A stretch of 64,000 bases of DNA from Hydractinia symbiolongicarpus (lineage: Eukaryota; Cnidaria; Hydrozoa; Anthoathecata; Hydractiniidae): contig NC_079876.1 in NCBI RefSeq assembly GCF_029227915.1, positions 27,191,828 through 27,255,827 of the forward strand. The letters run 5' to 3'. The notes under the pieces are model-generated. The model did not search any database, was not told the DNA's origin, and was given only the letters and a program-made list of their open reading frames with translations. Below are positions 24,070-36,139 of the stretch, in pieces. How positions within the stretch are numbered: position 1 is the first letter of the stretch; each line of letters starts with the position of its first letter. The translations under genes and the position numbers were made by a program.

Positions 24070-24985
24070 TACTCGCAGCTAGTAAACCTATAGTTCGGGA
24101 AAGGTACGAGCATACATTATAAATGGAAGAAAATAAAGCAATAAAGATCTATTGTGACTCGCTTGAATAACAAATTATAAGCTAAACAATTAGTATCGTT
24201 TCTATGGTAACTATCAGAACTCTACACATTCCGTTTTTGCATAATTGCATATAGTAAAGGTCTTGTCTGGGCAGGATATATAAGTAAAACACAAAATGTA
24301 TGTTCCGGTTATTTTCAAGAAGTAAAATTCGGAGAATAAATAAATTGTATTCCCTAGTGGGCTACACCTTCTTAAAATGAAGTTTGGGAAATTTAAAAAA
24401 ACCTGATATAAATAAAATGTTTCGTTTTGAAAAATAAATCATGGACAGAAAGATGAATAACGTTTATGAAGTGGCTTCTGAACTTAGAATGATAGCTGAT
24501 GAAGTAACAGAGGCGTATGGGAGAAACAAACAAGTAAAAAGGAATGTCCACATGCTCGAAAGTGTTTACGTTGTTTCGTCGATGTGTTTCTTTTGTTACG
24601 TGTGCTGCTACAATAAGCTGATAGTGACAGTCGCTGGTGTTTTGTACAAAATATTATTACATCGTTTAGTTTATATGCGGACGAGATGAAGCTATTGTGA
24701 TATATGACATTTGAAGAAAATTTCCAAATGCTTGAAAGTGTTGTGTTGTTGCATTGATATGTGCCTCTTGTCATGTGCACGGTTGTAACAAATCGTTAGA
24801 TTTTCTTTGGTTCCAAAAAAGGTTGATCATGTAATGAACACATCAATTATTTAACACGACAATAAATCATTCAACAAGAAATAGTGTAAAGTATTATGTT
24901 TTGTATGAACGAGTTTATGCTAGAATATAAAAGACTAGTTGTGATCTTTGACTTTATTACTGTTCTAGGCTAAAAGGTGGGTAGA
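24070..24985 (+). repeat. Dispersed ~0.9-kb repeat, inverted relative to copies at 49.3 and 54.3 kb
   Basis: This block matches, in reverse orientation, about 49250-50165 and 54250-55180. It contains an 82-codon frame (24441-24689, starting MDRKMNNVYEVASELRMIAD) kept open in all three copies with a few conservative changes. Its C-terminal part differs in the 49-kb copy because of a deletion. Nearby are two or three ~90-120-bp internal repeats around the CATATCAATGCAAC motif. Whether the ORF is a gene or a passenger of the repeat is unclear. Confidence 0.6.
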
Positions 24986-25029
24986 CTGGATTGGATCTTC
25001 TCAAAAAGTTTAGTGAACATTACTAAACA

Positions 25030-25131
25030 CTAGTCGTTAGCCCGTGGAAAATCCACGGGTTCGCCCGTCCTTTTTATACCGCATTGCGTGCTTATCGCTA
25101 TTGCGCAGCTAAGCTACCATTTTGCGTGAGT
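25030..25131 (-). mobile_element. Short Helitron, truncated at its 5' end
   Basis: It retains the 3' terminus (CCCGTGGATTTTCCACGGG hairpin, CTAACGACTAG before T) and the GTATAAAAAGGACGGGCG block, then stops after AAAATGGTAGC; the TCTATATTATAATA head is missing. Confidence 0.75.
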
Positions 25132-26002
25132 ATTTAAGCATAACAAAGATGGAAAATTTTAGAGCCTATTATTTATGAAATTTTTAATTAAAGAATTGCT
25201 TTTGGAGAAATCCACAAAAATTCGTGAGCATCATTATCTACACATTGGCATGGGGTAATTAAAAGCTAATCTAGGGTATTTCCGAATAAATGTGCACCCA
25301 TTCCTTTTTGACACAAAGGCGATTTTCCTGTTATAAAAGAGACTCCGCAGGTGACATGCTTAAAGAGGGTAAAAAACGAGCGGTTACTTTTTGACTATAG
25401 TGACGTATACGAAAGTCGAGCTTATGGCAAGGGGAATTTTATAAGTTTGTAAGCAATGAAGATACAAACAACATCTTAAATCATCTACGATATTATTTTG
25501 ACCTAGCTAGCTGGCTATTTTCTTTTAAATTATACACAGAAACATATCAAATAATTGCATATAAAACCGGGTCAGGCAACAACAATGGCTTTAAAAATTT
25601 TTAGAGGTATTAATTACATTTTTAGGGATATTTAATACAACAGTTTTAACAAATACAGTCCCTCGTGTTGTTTCTTTTGATTTTAATGTTACGTATTATA
25701 TTTTGCAGGGCGTAGCTTTGCGAGAAAATACAATTAAAATGTAGCAAATCATAAAAGAGTAATTGTTTATTAACAGATTCTCTATTATTTTTTAAAAAAG
25801 TGGGTATAACTTCTTGTATCTGACCTTCTGGGTGGTCTGGTTATTAAACAAAGATATTCGGAATGTGCGAGAATGGAGAGTAAAATCAATTACAGAGATT
25901 TTTCTTGAGCCGTTTTGCAGTCTTTTAAACAATTGCTCTATCTGAAACATACACATGTGTGTATGTTTCGGATGAAAGGACTCGATTCTTATATATAAAT
26001 TA
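25132..26002. other. Intergenic, nothing recognised
   Basis: AT-rich sequence without coding stretches. A short inverted pair, CGAAACATACACAC and GTGTGTATGTTTCG, lies near 25945-25972. Confidence 0.4.
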
Positions 26003-26179
26003 TCTCCTTAATAATAGCCGTCGTCTGTCTGTCTATGTGTCCGCAAAAGCCGTGTCCCGTAACGGAAACACGAAATTTTCAAAATGCGCGTCAATACCAA
26101 ATGCGATATATTTCTGCCCACTTTGTTGAAACGGGTTAATTTAAAGGACTGGCGACCCGTGGATTTTTCAACGGACTAA
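26003..26179 (+). mobile_element. Short non-autonomous Helitron, upstream member of a head-to-tail pair
   Basis: It starts TCTCCTTAATAATAGCCG with GTCTGTCTGTC. It ends with a hairpin near CCCGTGGATTTTTCAACGG and ACTAA. The next base begins another element. Confidence 0.75.
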
Positions 26180-26320
26180 TCTATATTATAATACCCGTAT
26201 ACGTCTGTCCTTCTGTCTATCACGCAAATGGTAGCTTAGCTTCGCAAGTAGGGAGACGCACGCAATGCGGTATAAAAAGGACAGGCGAACCCGTTGATAA
26301 TTCCACGGGCTAACAACTAA
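26180..26320 (+). mobile_element. Short non-autonomous Helitron, downstream member of a head-to-tail pair
   Basis: It starts TCTATATTATAATACCCG exactly where the previous copy's CTAA ends. It contains GTATACGTCTGTCC and GTATAAAAAGGACAGGCG, and ends CCACGGGCTAACAACTAA before T. Confidence 0.8.
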
Positions 26321-27335
26321 TTTAATATAAAAATTAAATTGATCAAAACAGTGAGGCAGAAAATAACTGAAAAATAAAAACAAAATCAGTAATAACAAAT
26401 ATAATATTTAACGGAGAAAATAACATTGAAAAGATCAAATTAATTTCTGTGAGGGAGAGGTACTTCAAAAAGAAACGGGAGATGAAAGAACCAATAGATT
26501 TGGCTTCAACCTGAGGTGTTTTATTCTCTAGCTATTCTTATCCAAATTATTCTCATAAAAAATTATATCTAAAATGTTTTTTAGAGTTATGTATGTTGAC
26601 AAATAAATAAGTTAGGCATTACACATTGATTTGTCTGAGCGTCAAGTGGCATGGTGTCCGTGAATATTCGTGCAAACAGTACGTGTAGACAAAAAAACAG
26701 TTGACAGAAGAAAATTTGATAAAATTATGCTCAAACAAGAAGAAAACACAGTGTTTTGAATTCTTAAAAAGCCTTGTACATTTAGATAAATTGTTAATCT
26801 GTCCGGTACAGTCCTTCGTTTTCTGCCTGCACCTTTTTCCTTAATCTATAATCCCTGCGGACGCCACGTTCGAAAGCAATCTTTTTTTTTTTCTACTATA
26901 TGTAAAAACTAGTTTCCTTTTTTGTCTATTTGATGACATGATAAGTTTACATCGTTAACCAATTTCATCAAAACGATCTAGCCATTCCCTTATTCCATAA
27001 CACAACATTTCTGTTTAAGAATCCTGCTGGTGTAGTCCATTGCCTTGCAAACAGTTTCGGAAATATATTATTGTAAGGTCGAAGACAATGACGAAAATCT
27101 CCCTTTTGCAACTTGTTGTTCGGTTTGTCTACAGTCTAAGCAACGCTTTTAATAATTCATTTAGTTGTAATATAGATATACTTCAAAGAGCATACACCTG
27201 ACTAAGGTTTTTTGTATGTTTGGAAATTCCCTAGAAAGTAGAGATTTAAGTAGAAATTAAACGTTTTATAAAGGGAAAAATAGAAGTTTAGTAATCATTA
27301 ACTACTAACTTCAAGATATAGTTTTTTTCCCTCAA
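26321..27335. other. Intergenic, nothing recognised
   Basis: AT-rich sequence. No exon or element was identified beyond weak similarity to the upstream flank of helical-protein copy 1 towards 27200. Confidence 0.35.
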
Positions 27336-27428
27336 TCTATATTATGATATTTTCATGAGTCTACCTGTAAGGAAAAATGGTAGCTGCACAGCGGCGAATT
27401 CCTGTGGATTTATACGGGTTAACGATTA
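27336..27428 (+). mobile_element. Degenerate short Helitron
   Basis: It starts TCTATATTATGATATTTTCA, keeps AAAATGGTAGCTGCACAGCG and ends TGTGGATTTATACGGGTTAACGATTAG. It sits upstream of helical-protein copy 2. Confidence 0.6.
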
Positions 27429-27729
27429 GCATCATAAATTATTCTTTAAAAATACGCAGTTTAATTTACTGTTGAGAGTGTATCGCTTATTAATGTTGCT
27501 TGGTAAATTACTTTCTCTACAATGAAAGAAGAAACAGAGGAAAAGTACCGATGAAAAGGAAAACTGAAGATGCAGTGTAAAAAGGTAAAAAGAGTTAGCA
27601 GGGCAAATTTATTTTATGTGTATATATATGAAGGGCAGTGGTAAGAAATCTACCAAACTAAGTTAAAAAGTGGAAAAAGAACAAATCTTAAAACAAATTT
27701 TTTTTGTTCAAAGATAATATAATATCAGT

Positions 27730-28867
27730 ATAAAATCAATATTGTGCATAAGTATTGTGATTGGTAAGTTGGGAACAGATGTGAATAAGATTTCTTAGAA
27801 ATATCAACACAAACAAGATTCTTTATAGACTTTTATGGGAAAGAATTACCCAAAGGAAGACACTATAATGAAGAATATGAATATTTTTTACAGCATTAAC
27901 AATTTTGTCAGAAGAAAAAGTTATAAACAGCAATCCATGTGTTGGTACGGACCCATATTTCATGCCACTTGCAAACATCACAATCCACGCTTTGTATTTC
28001 GTCAACAAATATAAAATTAATATTGTAAGTTGATTTGTTATGCCATACTGTATCTCTATAGTTACACGTAGTATTTAAAACAAAGAAATTCTATGAAGTA
28101 GTTAATCTTAAAATAATGTTAGCAAATGTATTTGTCTTTCTTCAGGATACTTCATCCAAAGATAAAAGTTGTGATCAAACGTTATGTTATATGTTCCATC
28201 CAATACAGCTAAGTAGGAAAATACTGGTAGGTTTTGTTTTTTATCTCCTTTCTTTTCTCTTCTTCCTTACCACCTCTATAAAACTTAAATTTAACAGGCA
28301 TCTGTAAAAATTAAGAACAACTTTTATGTACTTTAGAACACACTGAAAGTAATTTTTTGAGTTTTATAAAAGTATTAAAAATGTTAAAAATGCATTTTTT
28401 CATGTTCTGTCTAGATTTATGAAAATATCGATATCATGGTCGCTAACGTAGAGAAGATCAACTCGTATATATTGGAAAGGGACGTAAACAAACTTGTTAA
28501 AGGTCTCGTTGATCTAATGACAAAACGAAGAAAGGTAATAATAAAGAAAAAGTGATAAGAGTGGTATTCATTTAGTATTTTGAGATTTCTGTGTTGATAA
28601 ATTTTTGTTGGTGTATGAATATAAAATGAGTGTTTCTTTTCTTAGGACTTTCACAAGTTTGCTCATGATTTAGAAGTAGTAAAAACGAGCGTGCATCAAA
28701 TGAACGTAACCACGGTACCATCTTGTTGTCAGCAAGGAAACGTACAAAAGAGAAATAATTACCAACAATTAAACGTTGTACTTCGAACAAATTATATGTT
28801 TCTTCGAAAACACATTCACAGTTTATCGAGAACACAAAAAATAATCATTCAAAGTCAATTTTTGTAG
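27730..28867 (+). CDS. Small secreted predicted-helical protein, copy 2 (initiator ATG lost)
   Basis: Exons homologous to copy 1 lie at 27730-27763, 27894-28024, 28146-28226, 28415-28534 and 28646-28867. All splice sites and the 1-0-0-0 phases are intact and exons 2-5 contain no stop. All five cysteines are kept (PCVGTD, SCDQTLC, VPSCC), as are sequons NIT and NVT. The last exon lacks copy 1's stop and runs 16 residues further. The codon aligned with copy 1's ATG is ATA, and no in-frame ATG lies between an upstream TAA and the end of exon 1. The gene is therefore dead, uses another first exon, or starts at a non-AUG codon. Intact exons and splice sites argue against old decay. Confidence 0.75.
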
Positions 28868-28950
28868 AGGAATGATATGCCAGTTCAGACACTTCTTTTA
28901 ACCATATAAGAAAGTCTTTTGTATTTTAGATAGACAGGATGCTTCTTCCT

Positions 28951-30340
<1,390 letters not shown>

Positions 30341-30466
30341 TCATTATAATCTAATACCCTTATACGTTTGTATGCTACGCAAAATGGTGCCACAAGTAGC
30401 AAGATGCACGCAATGTGTTAAAAAAGGACGGGCGAACCCGTGGATTTACTCACTGCCACCGACTAC
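30341..30466 (+). mobile_element. Degenerate short Helitron
   Basis: It keeps TCATTATAATCTAATACCCT at the head, then CGCAAAATGGTGCCAC and AAAAAGGACGGGCGAACCCG. The 3' hairpin is damaged (GTGGATTTACTCACTGCCAC) and the element ends near CGACTAC. Confidence 0.6.
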
Positions 30467-30553
30467 TGCCACCAATTATTGTTTATAACAAACAATGATT
30501 ATTAAAGAAGACAGTGCATATGCAAAAATGGTATGTTACCTGGCAATTTCTAG

Positions 30554-30940
30554 TACCATAAATGACGGATTAAGCGCGCGGGTCACTTATTTCAGAATTT
30601 CATCTTACCAGAGAGCGCTAATTTGTCAGGGGCGGGTAATTTAGCAGCGGCGCTTAATATTTTTTTTCAAAAAGGCAAATTTTTTAATCTTCTTTCTCAT
30701 AATTTTTATGAATATAAAAGAGAAATACAAAAAGAAAGAAAAGAAATACAATAATAATAATGTATCTTTTATGTATCTACATTATTTTTCGTGTCAATCT
30801 AAATAACTGCCCCTTTACCCTAGCGGGGGAGGGGCTATTAGAGCAGGGGCGCTTATTTACAAAATTTTCCCTAACACCGGGGCGTTTATTTTACATGGGC
30901 GCTTATTGGGCACGGGGCGCACAATCCGTCACTTATGGTA
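30554..30940. mobile_element. MITE with TACCATAA(A/G)TGACGGATT terminal inverted repeats
   Basis: The left end TACCATAAATGACGGATT is matched by an inverted right end (AATCCGTCACTTATGGTA) at 30923-30940. The inside repeats GCGCTTAT/GGGGCG motifs. The element is 387 bp with no coding capacity. A TA target duplication is possible, which would suggest a Tc1/mariner-type parent, but this is unproven. Confidence 0.7.
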
Positions 30941-31139
30941 ATCATTAAAATATAAATAAAATAAAAAAGAAAATATATCATTATTTGTGTGCACATCATC
31001 TTTTAAGTATTTTTATGCTAAATAAAAATAACATGTATTATTTTTATAAGCAACTAGTCAATAGGCAACTGTAAAGGGTGCTAACAAACTTAAATACGAG
31101 TGATATTGAAGATAAGCAACAAATTATATGAATTTTCAT

Positions 31140-31310
31140 TCAATAATGAATTTTGTTTTTAACAGGTTTTCTTGTTGTGTCTCCGAGATAATCCTTTTTT
31201 ACTCCTTCATGGAAACTCTCATTTTTTCTTGATTTAAAACCTAATAGAAACTGATCCTCGTTATTAGCCAAGAATTTGATATAGAACTTAACAATTGTAT
31301 ATGGATAAGG
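31140..31310 (-). CDS. Coding-like fragment, unrecognised (gene or transposon remnant)
   Basis: A 57-codon minus-strand block ending at a TGA has clear protein character: TIVKFYIKFLANNEDQFLLG, then SRKNESFHEGVKKDYLGD and TRKPVKNKI. The DYLG..TRKPVKNK end vaguely recalls Crypton/DUF3504-type tyrosine recombinase relatives, but I cannot establish that. The upstream frame is interrupted by stops within about 10 codons. Confidence 0.4.
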   Translation of the reverse strand, partial: PYPYTIVKFYIKFLANNEDQFLLGFKSRKNESFHEGVKKDYLGDTTRKPVKNKIHY

Positions 31311-31451
31311 GTTTTTTTAGCAAAGGTTTTTTCGTGGTCTAAGTTAGCTGTATCCTTAAACCTTCAAGTCGTGCAACTTTTAAACAGAGAAAAGACATAT
31401 TAAAAAGAGTAGACAGAAAAACCAATGAAAGGGTATCTTCTACTTTAAATA

Positions 31452-32927
31452 TTACAAATTTGAAATATTCCTTAAAACATCTTTTCTCCCGGGATTTTTT
31501 CCCTTTGCCTTCACTTTATTATATTCTTCGTTAGATTCTTCTTCTACAGTTGGATCTGATGGTTGATTTAAATCGGCATCTGGTAGACAAATTCCGGTCG
31601 CTTGAAACCTTGAAAGCTATTTGCAAATAAAAGAATAAAAGCTAATTAAAAAAAACCCATTTATTTGAAGTACCAAAAAGGACAGCTTGGTATCCTGAGT
31701 TTTAGCAGAATCGTCTCCCTTGCTATATATAGAGATTTTTACAAACACCAGGTTATTCATAAGAAATCTAAAATATTTAAAAAATCACTCCTAACAATTT
31801 GTTCTATCCTAAACCTAGAACTCCCTTTTTCCCTGACTTTGTAGAAGTCATATGTTACGGAATCCACTTCCTATCTACTTACCCCGTGACAAGAGAAAGT
31901 TGTACATGCGTTTATCTCTTCAAACATACACCATTGTTTATTGCATTCCGAATTAGAAGTACAGCGTTCATACATACAATGACCGCAATCCTAAAGTAGA
32001 ACCAAACAACAGTTAAAAAATGCAGTAATTTTAGCAAAATATAGAAAGCTAACTAAATAAAACAAAAAAGAAGTACCCATAACAATATTCTCTTTTAGAA
32101 CGGTCTATTTCATTACAGATCAGAGGCATTTAAAGTCACAGACTTTAAATTTTTTTGGCTTTTTGCAAGTAAAGATACGCGGAAATTCTTGAAACTAATG
32201 ACAAAAAACAGCAACTGTCTTTTCAATTGGTTTGTTTGAGTTAAGAGTTACTGCTGTAGTGTTGGGGATGAGAAGATGTATGAGAAATTTTTTTTTTTAA
32301 CACGATGCTTATTACAATGTGTCACAAAAAAATGTGAAGTTTCTCGGATCGGAAGATGGTGTTTATTAAACACACAACCTTTATCAATGACGGCGTTTAT
32401 CAATGACGGCGTTTATTAAAGACGGCGTTTATTAATGACGGCGTTTATTAAAGACGGTTTTTATTAAAGACGGCGTTTATTGGACGACGATGTTTATAGA
32501 GGATTATTTTCCTCAAAGAGGGGTTTTTTGGACGTTTATTATAGAAGGCGTTTATTACAGGAAATTATCAAAGACATTGTTTATTAAAAAAGGACGTTTA
32601 TTTCGGGCGGTGTTCAACATTAATCTTTTTTACAAACGAGGCTGCCTATTGGAGGAGGGCTTTCATTGAAGATGGCGTTTATAAAAAGCGAGTTATAACA
32701 AACACGGTTTTTTATAGAAGAGTTCGTCTTTTAAGTGGTTAGCTGGTTAAAAAATATCAAGTAGAAAAGCAAGCAAACAAATAACAAACACAAAAAAAGC
32801 GAACGATCTGACATGTAAACGATCAAAAAATGCTACTATTAAAAAAAACCAGATTACTTACACCACTGCGTTTAGCGTATATGCAGATGACGAAAAGAGA
32901 GAAGAGAAGAAGTGCTTTTTCATACAT
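31452..32927 (-). CDS. Secreted eight-cysteine small protein, three exons
   Basis: Exons 32862-32927, 31883-31990 and 31452-31616 have GT-AG borders, all phase 0, and encode 112 residues. Exon 1 is a textbook signal peptide: a MYEK start, a LLLFSLFVICIYA core and an AKRSG end. Exon 2 (36 residues) is cysteine-rich, with spacing C-x2-C-x4-C-x5-C-x4-C-x7-C-x4-C. Exon 3 adds one cysteine (GICLPDAD), then an acidic/basic low-complexity tail (VEEESNEE, KVKAKGKNPGRKD). The CTSNSEC step resembles small disulfide-rich modules of several kinds. I cannot assign a family or exclude a venom, defence or signalling role. Eight mature cysteines would allow four disulfides. Confidence 0.83.
32380..32720. repeat. 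Degenerate short tandem repeat, GACGGCGTTTATT unit
   Basis: The motif GACGGCGTTTATTAAA recurs about ten times with drift. It lies in intron 1 of the eight-cysteine gene. Confidence 0.75.
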
Positions 32928-33182
32928 CTTTATGCTAACAAACAGATAGTCTGATTTTTGTTTACTTACAAGCGTGCTTTAATAGGTTAAAAGTAATATC
33001 AGTTATATTAAATTCCGTTTCCTATATTCCCTGAAATTTGCATACTAAATTATGCTTTACGTTATATTATGCCCGCCCTGAAAAACAAACGATTTTCAGT
33101 CTTTTTCTTTCTTCTCGTGTCATATCTTTTTATATTTATTTTTTAACGATTCATTAAAAGTTCGTTGGTTAATATCAAATAT

Positions 33183-33595
33183 TTAATTCTTGGTTAATGA
33201 AGGATATAGGCGTAGGATTGTGTGTATAGATGGACTTCCTGGGTTGGTATATACTGATTTTTTTAGGAATTCACTATCTTCTAAATGTATTAGTTACTCA
33301 TTTCTGAATTTAATTTGAGAGCTTTTTAGAATTTTGACTCTGAAAAAAGTTTACAATGACAATTTTCATACAGGTGAAGATTTTTGATGTTACAATTTAT
33401 TTATTAAAATTAAAAAGATTAAAAAAATGTATTTCCTTTACCTGTTGTACAATTTTCTAAATTTTCTCTAACTTTAACAAGGACCTTGACATTCTCATCC
33501 TGTTGACAGTTAAAATGTTGGGCAAGGGACAAAAACCAAGTAGTTTGATATTTATTTAAATATTTATTAACTTGATTTAGTGAGTATAAATTCAT
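33183..33595 (-). CDS. 3' exons of an unrecognised small helical gene
   Basis: Exon 33442-33595 (or from 33570 if an internal CAAG acceptor is used) ends ACAACAG|GTAAAG, phase 1. It joins exon 33183-33238, which follows an ACCCAG acceptor and ends in TAA. The coding content is clear: TTWFLSLAQHFNCQQDENVK, VLVKVRENLENCTT, then SPSIHTILRLYPSLTKN. An in-frame TAA sits immediately before the ATG at 33595. So either this ATG starts the protein (68 residues, no signal peptide) or the exon begins at 33570 and belongs to a longer gene upstream. The helical character and two cysteines are consistent with a small secreted or cytoplasmic protein. Confidence 0.55.
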
Positions 33596-33648
33596 TTACA
33601 TATGTGATTATCAATCTGCTAAATATTTCCGTTAAAATGATAAATCTA

Positions 33649-33725
33649 TTATTTTATGGTCAAAACAGTGAAAATACTGCATAAAAAGGCCAATATTATA
33701 CAAACTGAAGATTTTATAACAGACT
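33649..33725 (-). CDS. Candidate terminal exon encoding a transmembrane helix
   Basis: A strong acceptor (TTATTGTTACAG) opens a 25-codon block (SVIKSSVCIILAFLCSI, then FTVLTIK) that ends in TAA. It is a hydrophobic segment of membrane-span length followed by a short basic tail. The acceptor takes an upstream phase-1 donor, the same phase as the alternative acceptor at 33570, so the two could be alternative last exons. Confidence 0.4.
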
Positions 33726-34039
33726 CTGTAACAATAACAATAACATCGTGTAAGAAACATATTGGATACACATACATAATATTACTACACTTTCTCTGGT
33801 CAAAAGACAATAGTCAACAAAGAAGTACCACAAAACACATTTTTACTGAGAAACTTTAGTCACCAATTATTTATAATGATCAGTGCTTTTAGTATTATTG
33901 TTGCTTACAAAGCAAATATAACAATAGAATAAATATACATATAAATATAAAAACGTAAAAAGATAAAATAATGAAAGTGCAATATTCGAAGAATATATTT
34001 GACTTCGACTCTATTGTTTTTTTATAGATAACAAAAAAA

Positions 34040-34594
34040 TTAGAGAAGTTTAACGCTTTTAACTTTATCAATATGGTTCACAAATGACAGCAACAACAAC
34101 AACAACTGACTGGCCGGTTTAGATGCTGTATTGTTTAAGTCGAAGGTCAAAGAGAACAAACAGAGATATAGATATAGGTGGTGTACTACAAGACAGGACT
34201 TTGTATTTTCCAATGCAACATTAGGATTTGTCAGTGTCTGTTTAATTTTTTGATTACATCTGGTCTGTAAAATAAACATAATGTAATCAAAGTTAAAACT
34301 TTTCATTTTTAATTTACAACGAAAGAAAAAGATATCTTTGATGCATAGAAAATGTCACAAACTTTCGAAGATAAGTTATTAATTGAGTTTTGGGAACAAA
34401 AATTTTCTAGAATAAACTGCAATGGTTGCGGTTGCGATCATAAACTGTCGAAAATAATGCAAAAATAAAAAAACCTTTTGCCAATAGCTTAAGAGAGAAA
34501 AATTACCTGTTTGAATGCAAGTAGATATTTAATTATAGCTTGCAATAGGAGAATTATAAAAGCATTAAAAATTAAAGAATTTTGATAAAATTTT
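34040..34594 (-). CDS. Possible two exons of the same or another small membrane/secreted gene
   Basis: Exon 34507-34594 (AG acceptor, CAAACAG|GTAATT donor) encodes a hydrophobic AFIILLLQAIIKYLLAFKQ. Exon 34111-34264 (or to a stop at 34040) follows a TTTTACAG acceptor and encodes TRCNQKIKQTLTNPNVALEN, then TKSCL. Phases fit (0, and phase 1 if the donor at 34110 is used). No start codon or known domain was identified. I treat this as a weak gene model. Confidence 0.3.
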
Positions 34595-36139
34595 CTGAAG
34601 TTCGCAAAATATTAAAAAATGATGGCCTCACAAACACGATTTAGTATACAGTAAAAACCAACTAAAAGACATATACAAGTATTCTATATAACAAATATTA
34701 ATCAAACAAAAAAAAATCATAAATAGTGTAGTATATATAGATAATAAATATTATAAAACATTATAAACCAAAAAACGTGTATCGAGTAACTCATGAATTT
34801 TCATTTTAATCATTCAAATAGTTGAAACATTAAGGATGCATGAAACACCTATTACCCATGCTGAGAATATTGTCTATATTTCCTAAACTGCGAAATAAAA
34901 TAGATACAAGTACTTATTTTCCGAAAGCTAGATAAATGTCCTGTTCAATAGTATTTTTTTGTCATAAAATAAAAAACTGCGTTTTGTTTTTTAAGGTGTA
35001 GTTTTGAATTTACATAGAAAAGTTGCTTTTCGTGATTCTCTGTTGTAGTTTTCACACTGCGATAAAATTTAAATAATTCGTTTTTTTAAATAAAATTGAC
35101 ACTGTTTGAGTTTCAGATGCCTAGGCTATTAATAATTTAGTTTTGGCTCCATATTCATAAATGCTTGTACCTTTTAGCAAAAAACGTAGAGGTGTATCAA
35201 GCGAAAATTGCTTTTTAGATGTCGGGATTGTAAACAAATTAAAAAAAACTGAAAAAAATGTTTATTTTCCTTTTTATATCTTTTTTCCGTTAATTTTTTT
35301 ATTTTTGTACTTAAAATAAATATTCTAGGAATTATTAGCTATCAATGATATAAAAATAAAAAAAACTGACAAAATATTAATTTGGGTGTTTCATGTATCC
35401 TCCTTTGTTTTAGAATTAATTAATATACTAAATATTGGTTCAAAGGTATTTTAAAATTATTGAGGCGGGAACTGCGTGAACATTTACAAATGCATTCTTC
35501 CCTGAAAACACATAGATTTTATAAAAAAGGTTAAAACGTAGTAACAACTGGATACATAATGAGAGTTTATCTCCGTAATACATGTCATTCTTATTTAATA
35601 TCTCCGTAATACTGTCAAAACCTACTCGACTGCGTCTCCTTAAATATCACTTCACCTTGTGTTGATAAAACTTGATGTTACACGAATGGTTATAAAATAA
35701 CATTAACAATACTAACAATAACATTTGCATTAACAAAAAAATTTCAGACTTTTTTTTTCCGGATAAATGTGTCCTTGAAAATCTAATTGTCCGAATTTTT
35801 AGCGTCCAATTTTTTTAATGCCCAAAATTTGCTTAATGGTGTTTTTATTTTTTATTTTTAATTGAATAAACACGCAAGTAATCGATAACACACGCTTTTA
35901 TTTGATGATACGACTTATTCGTTATCATCGTCATTGTCATCATTTACAGATTTAGTCTACGCATCTTATCTTCCATAGATATTTTATCTTAGAGGTAGAT
36001 TCTTAATATTGGTGTTTTTTTTTCCAACATAAATTCAATTTGTCCAAAAGTTTGTCCGAAATCGTTGTAATAGTGTCCGAAAACAAATGTCTGAAATTTT
36101 TCGATGTTAATGTAGTATCCATAAATAATACCTGAGAAA
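34595..36139. other. Intergenic, nothing recognised
   Basis: AT-rich sequence between the small-gene cluster and the 3' end of the pseudokinase gene. I see no exon with both splice support and coding character. Confidence 0.4.
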
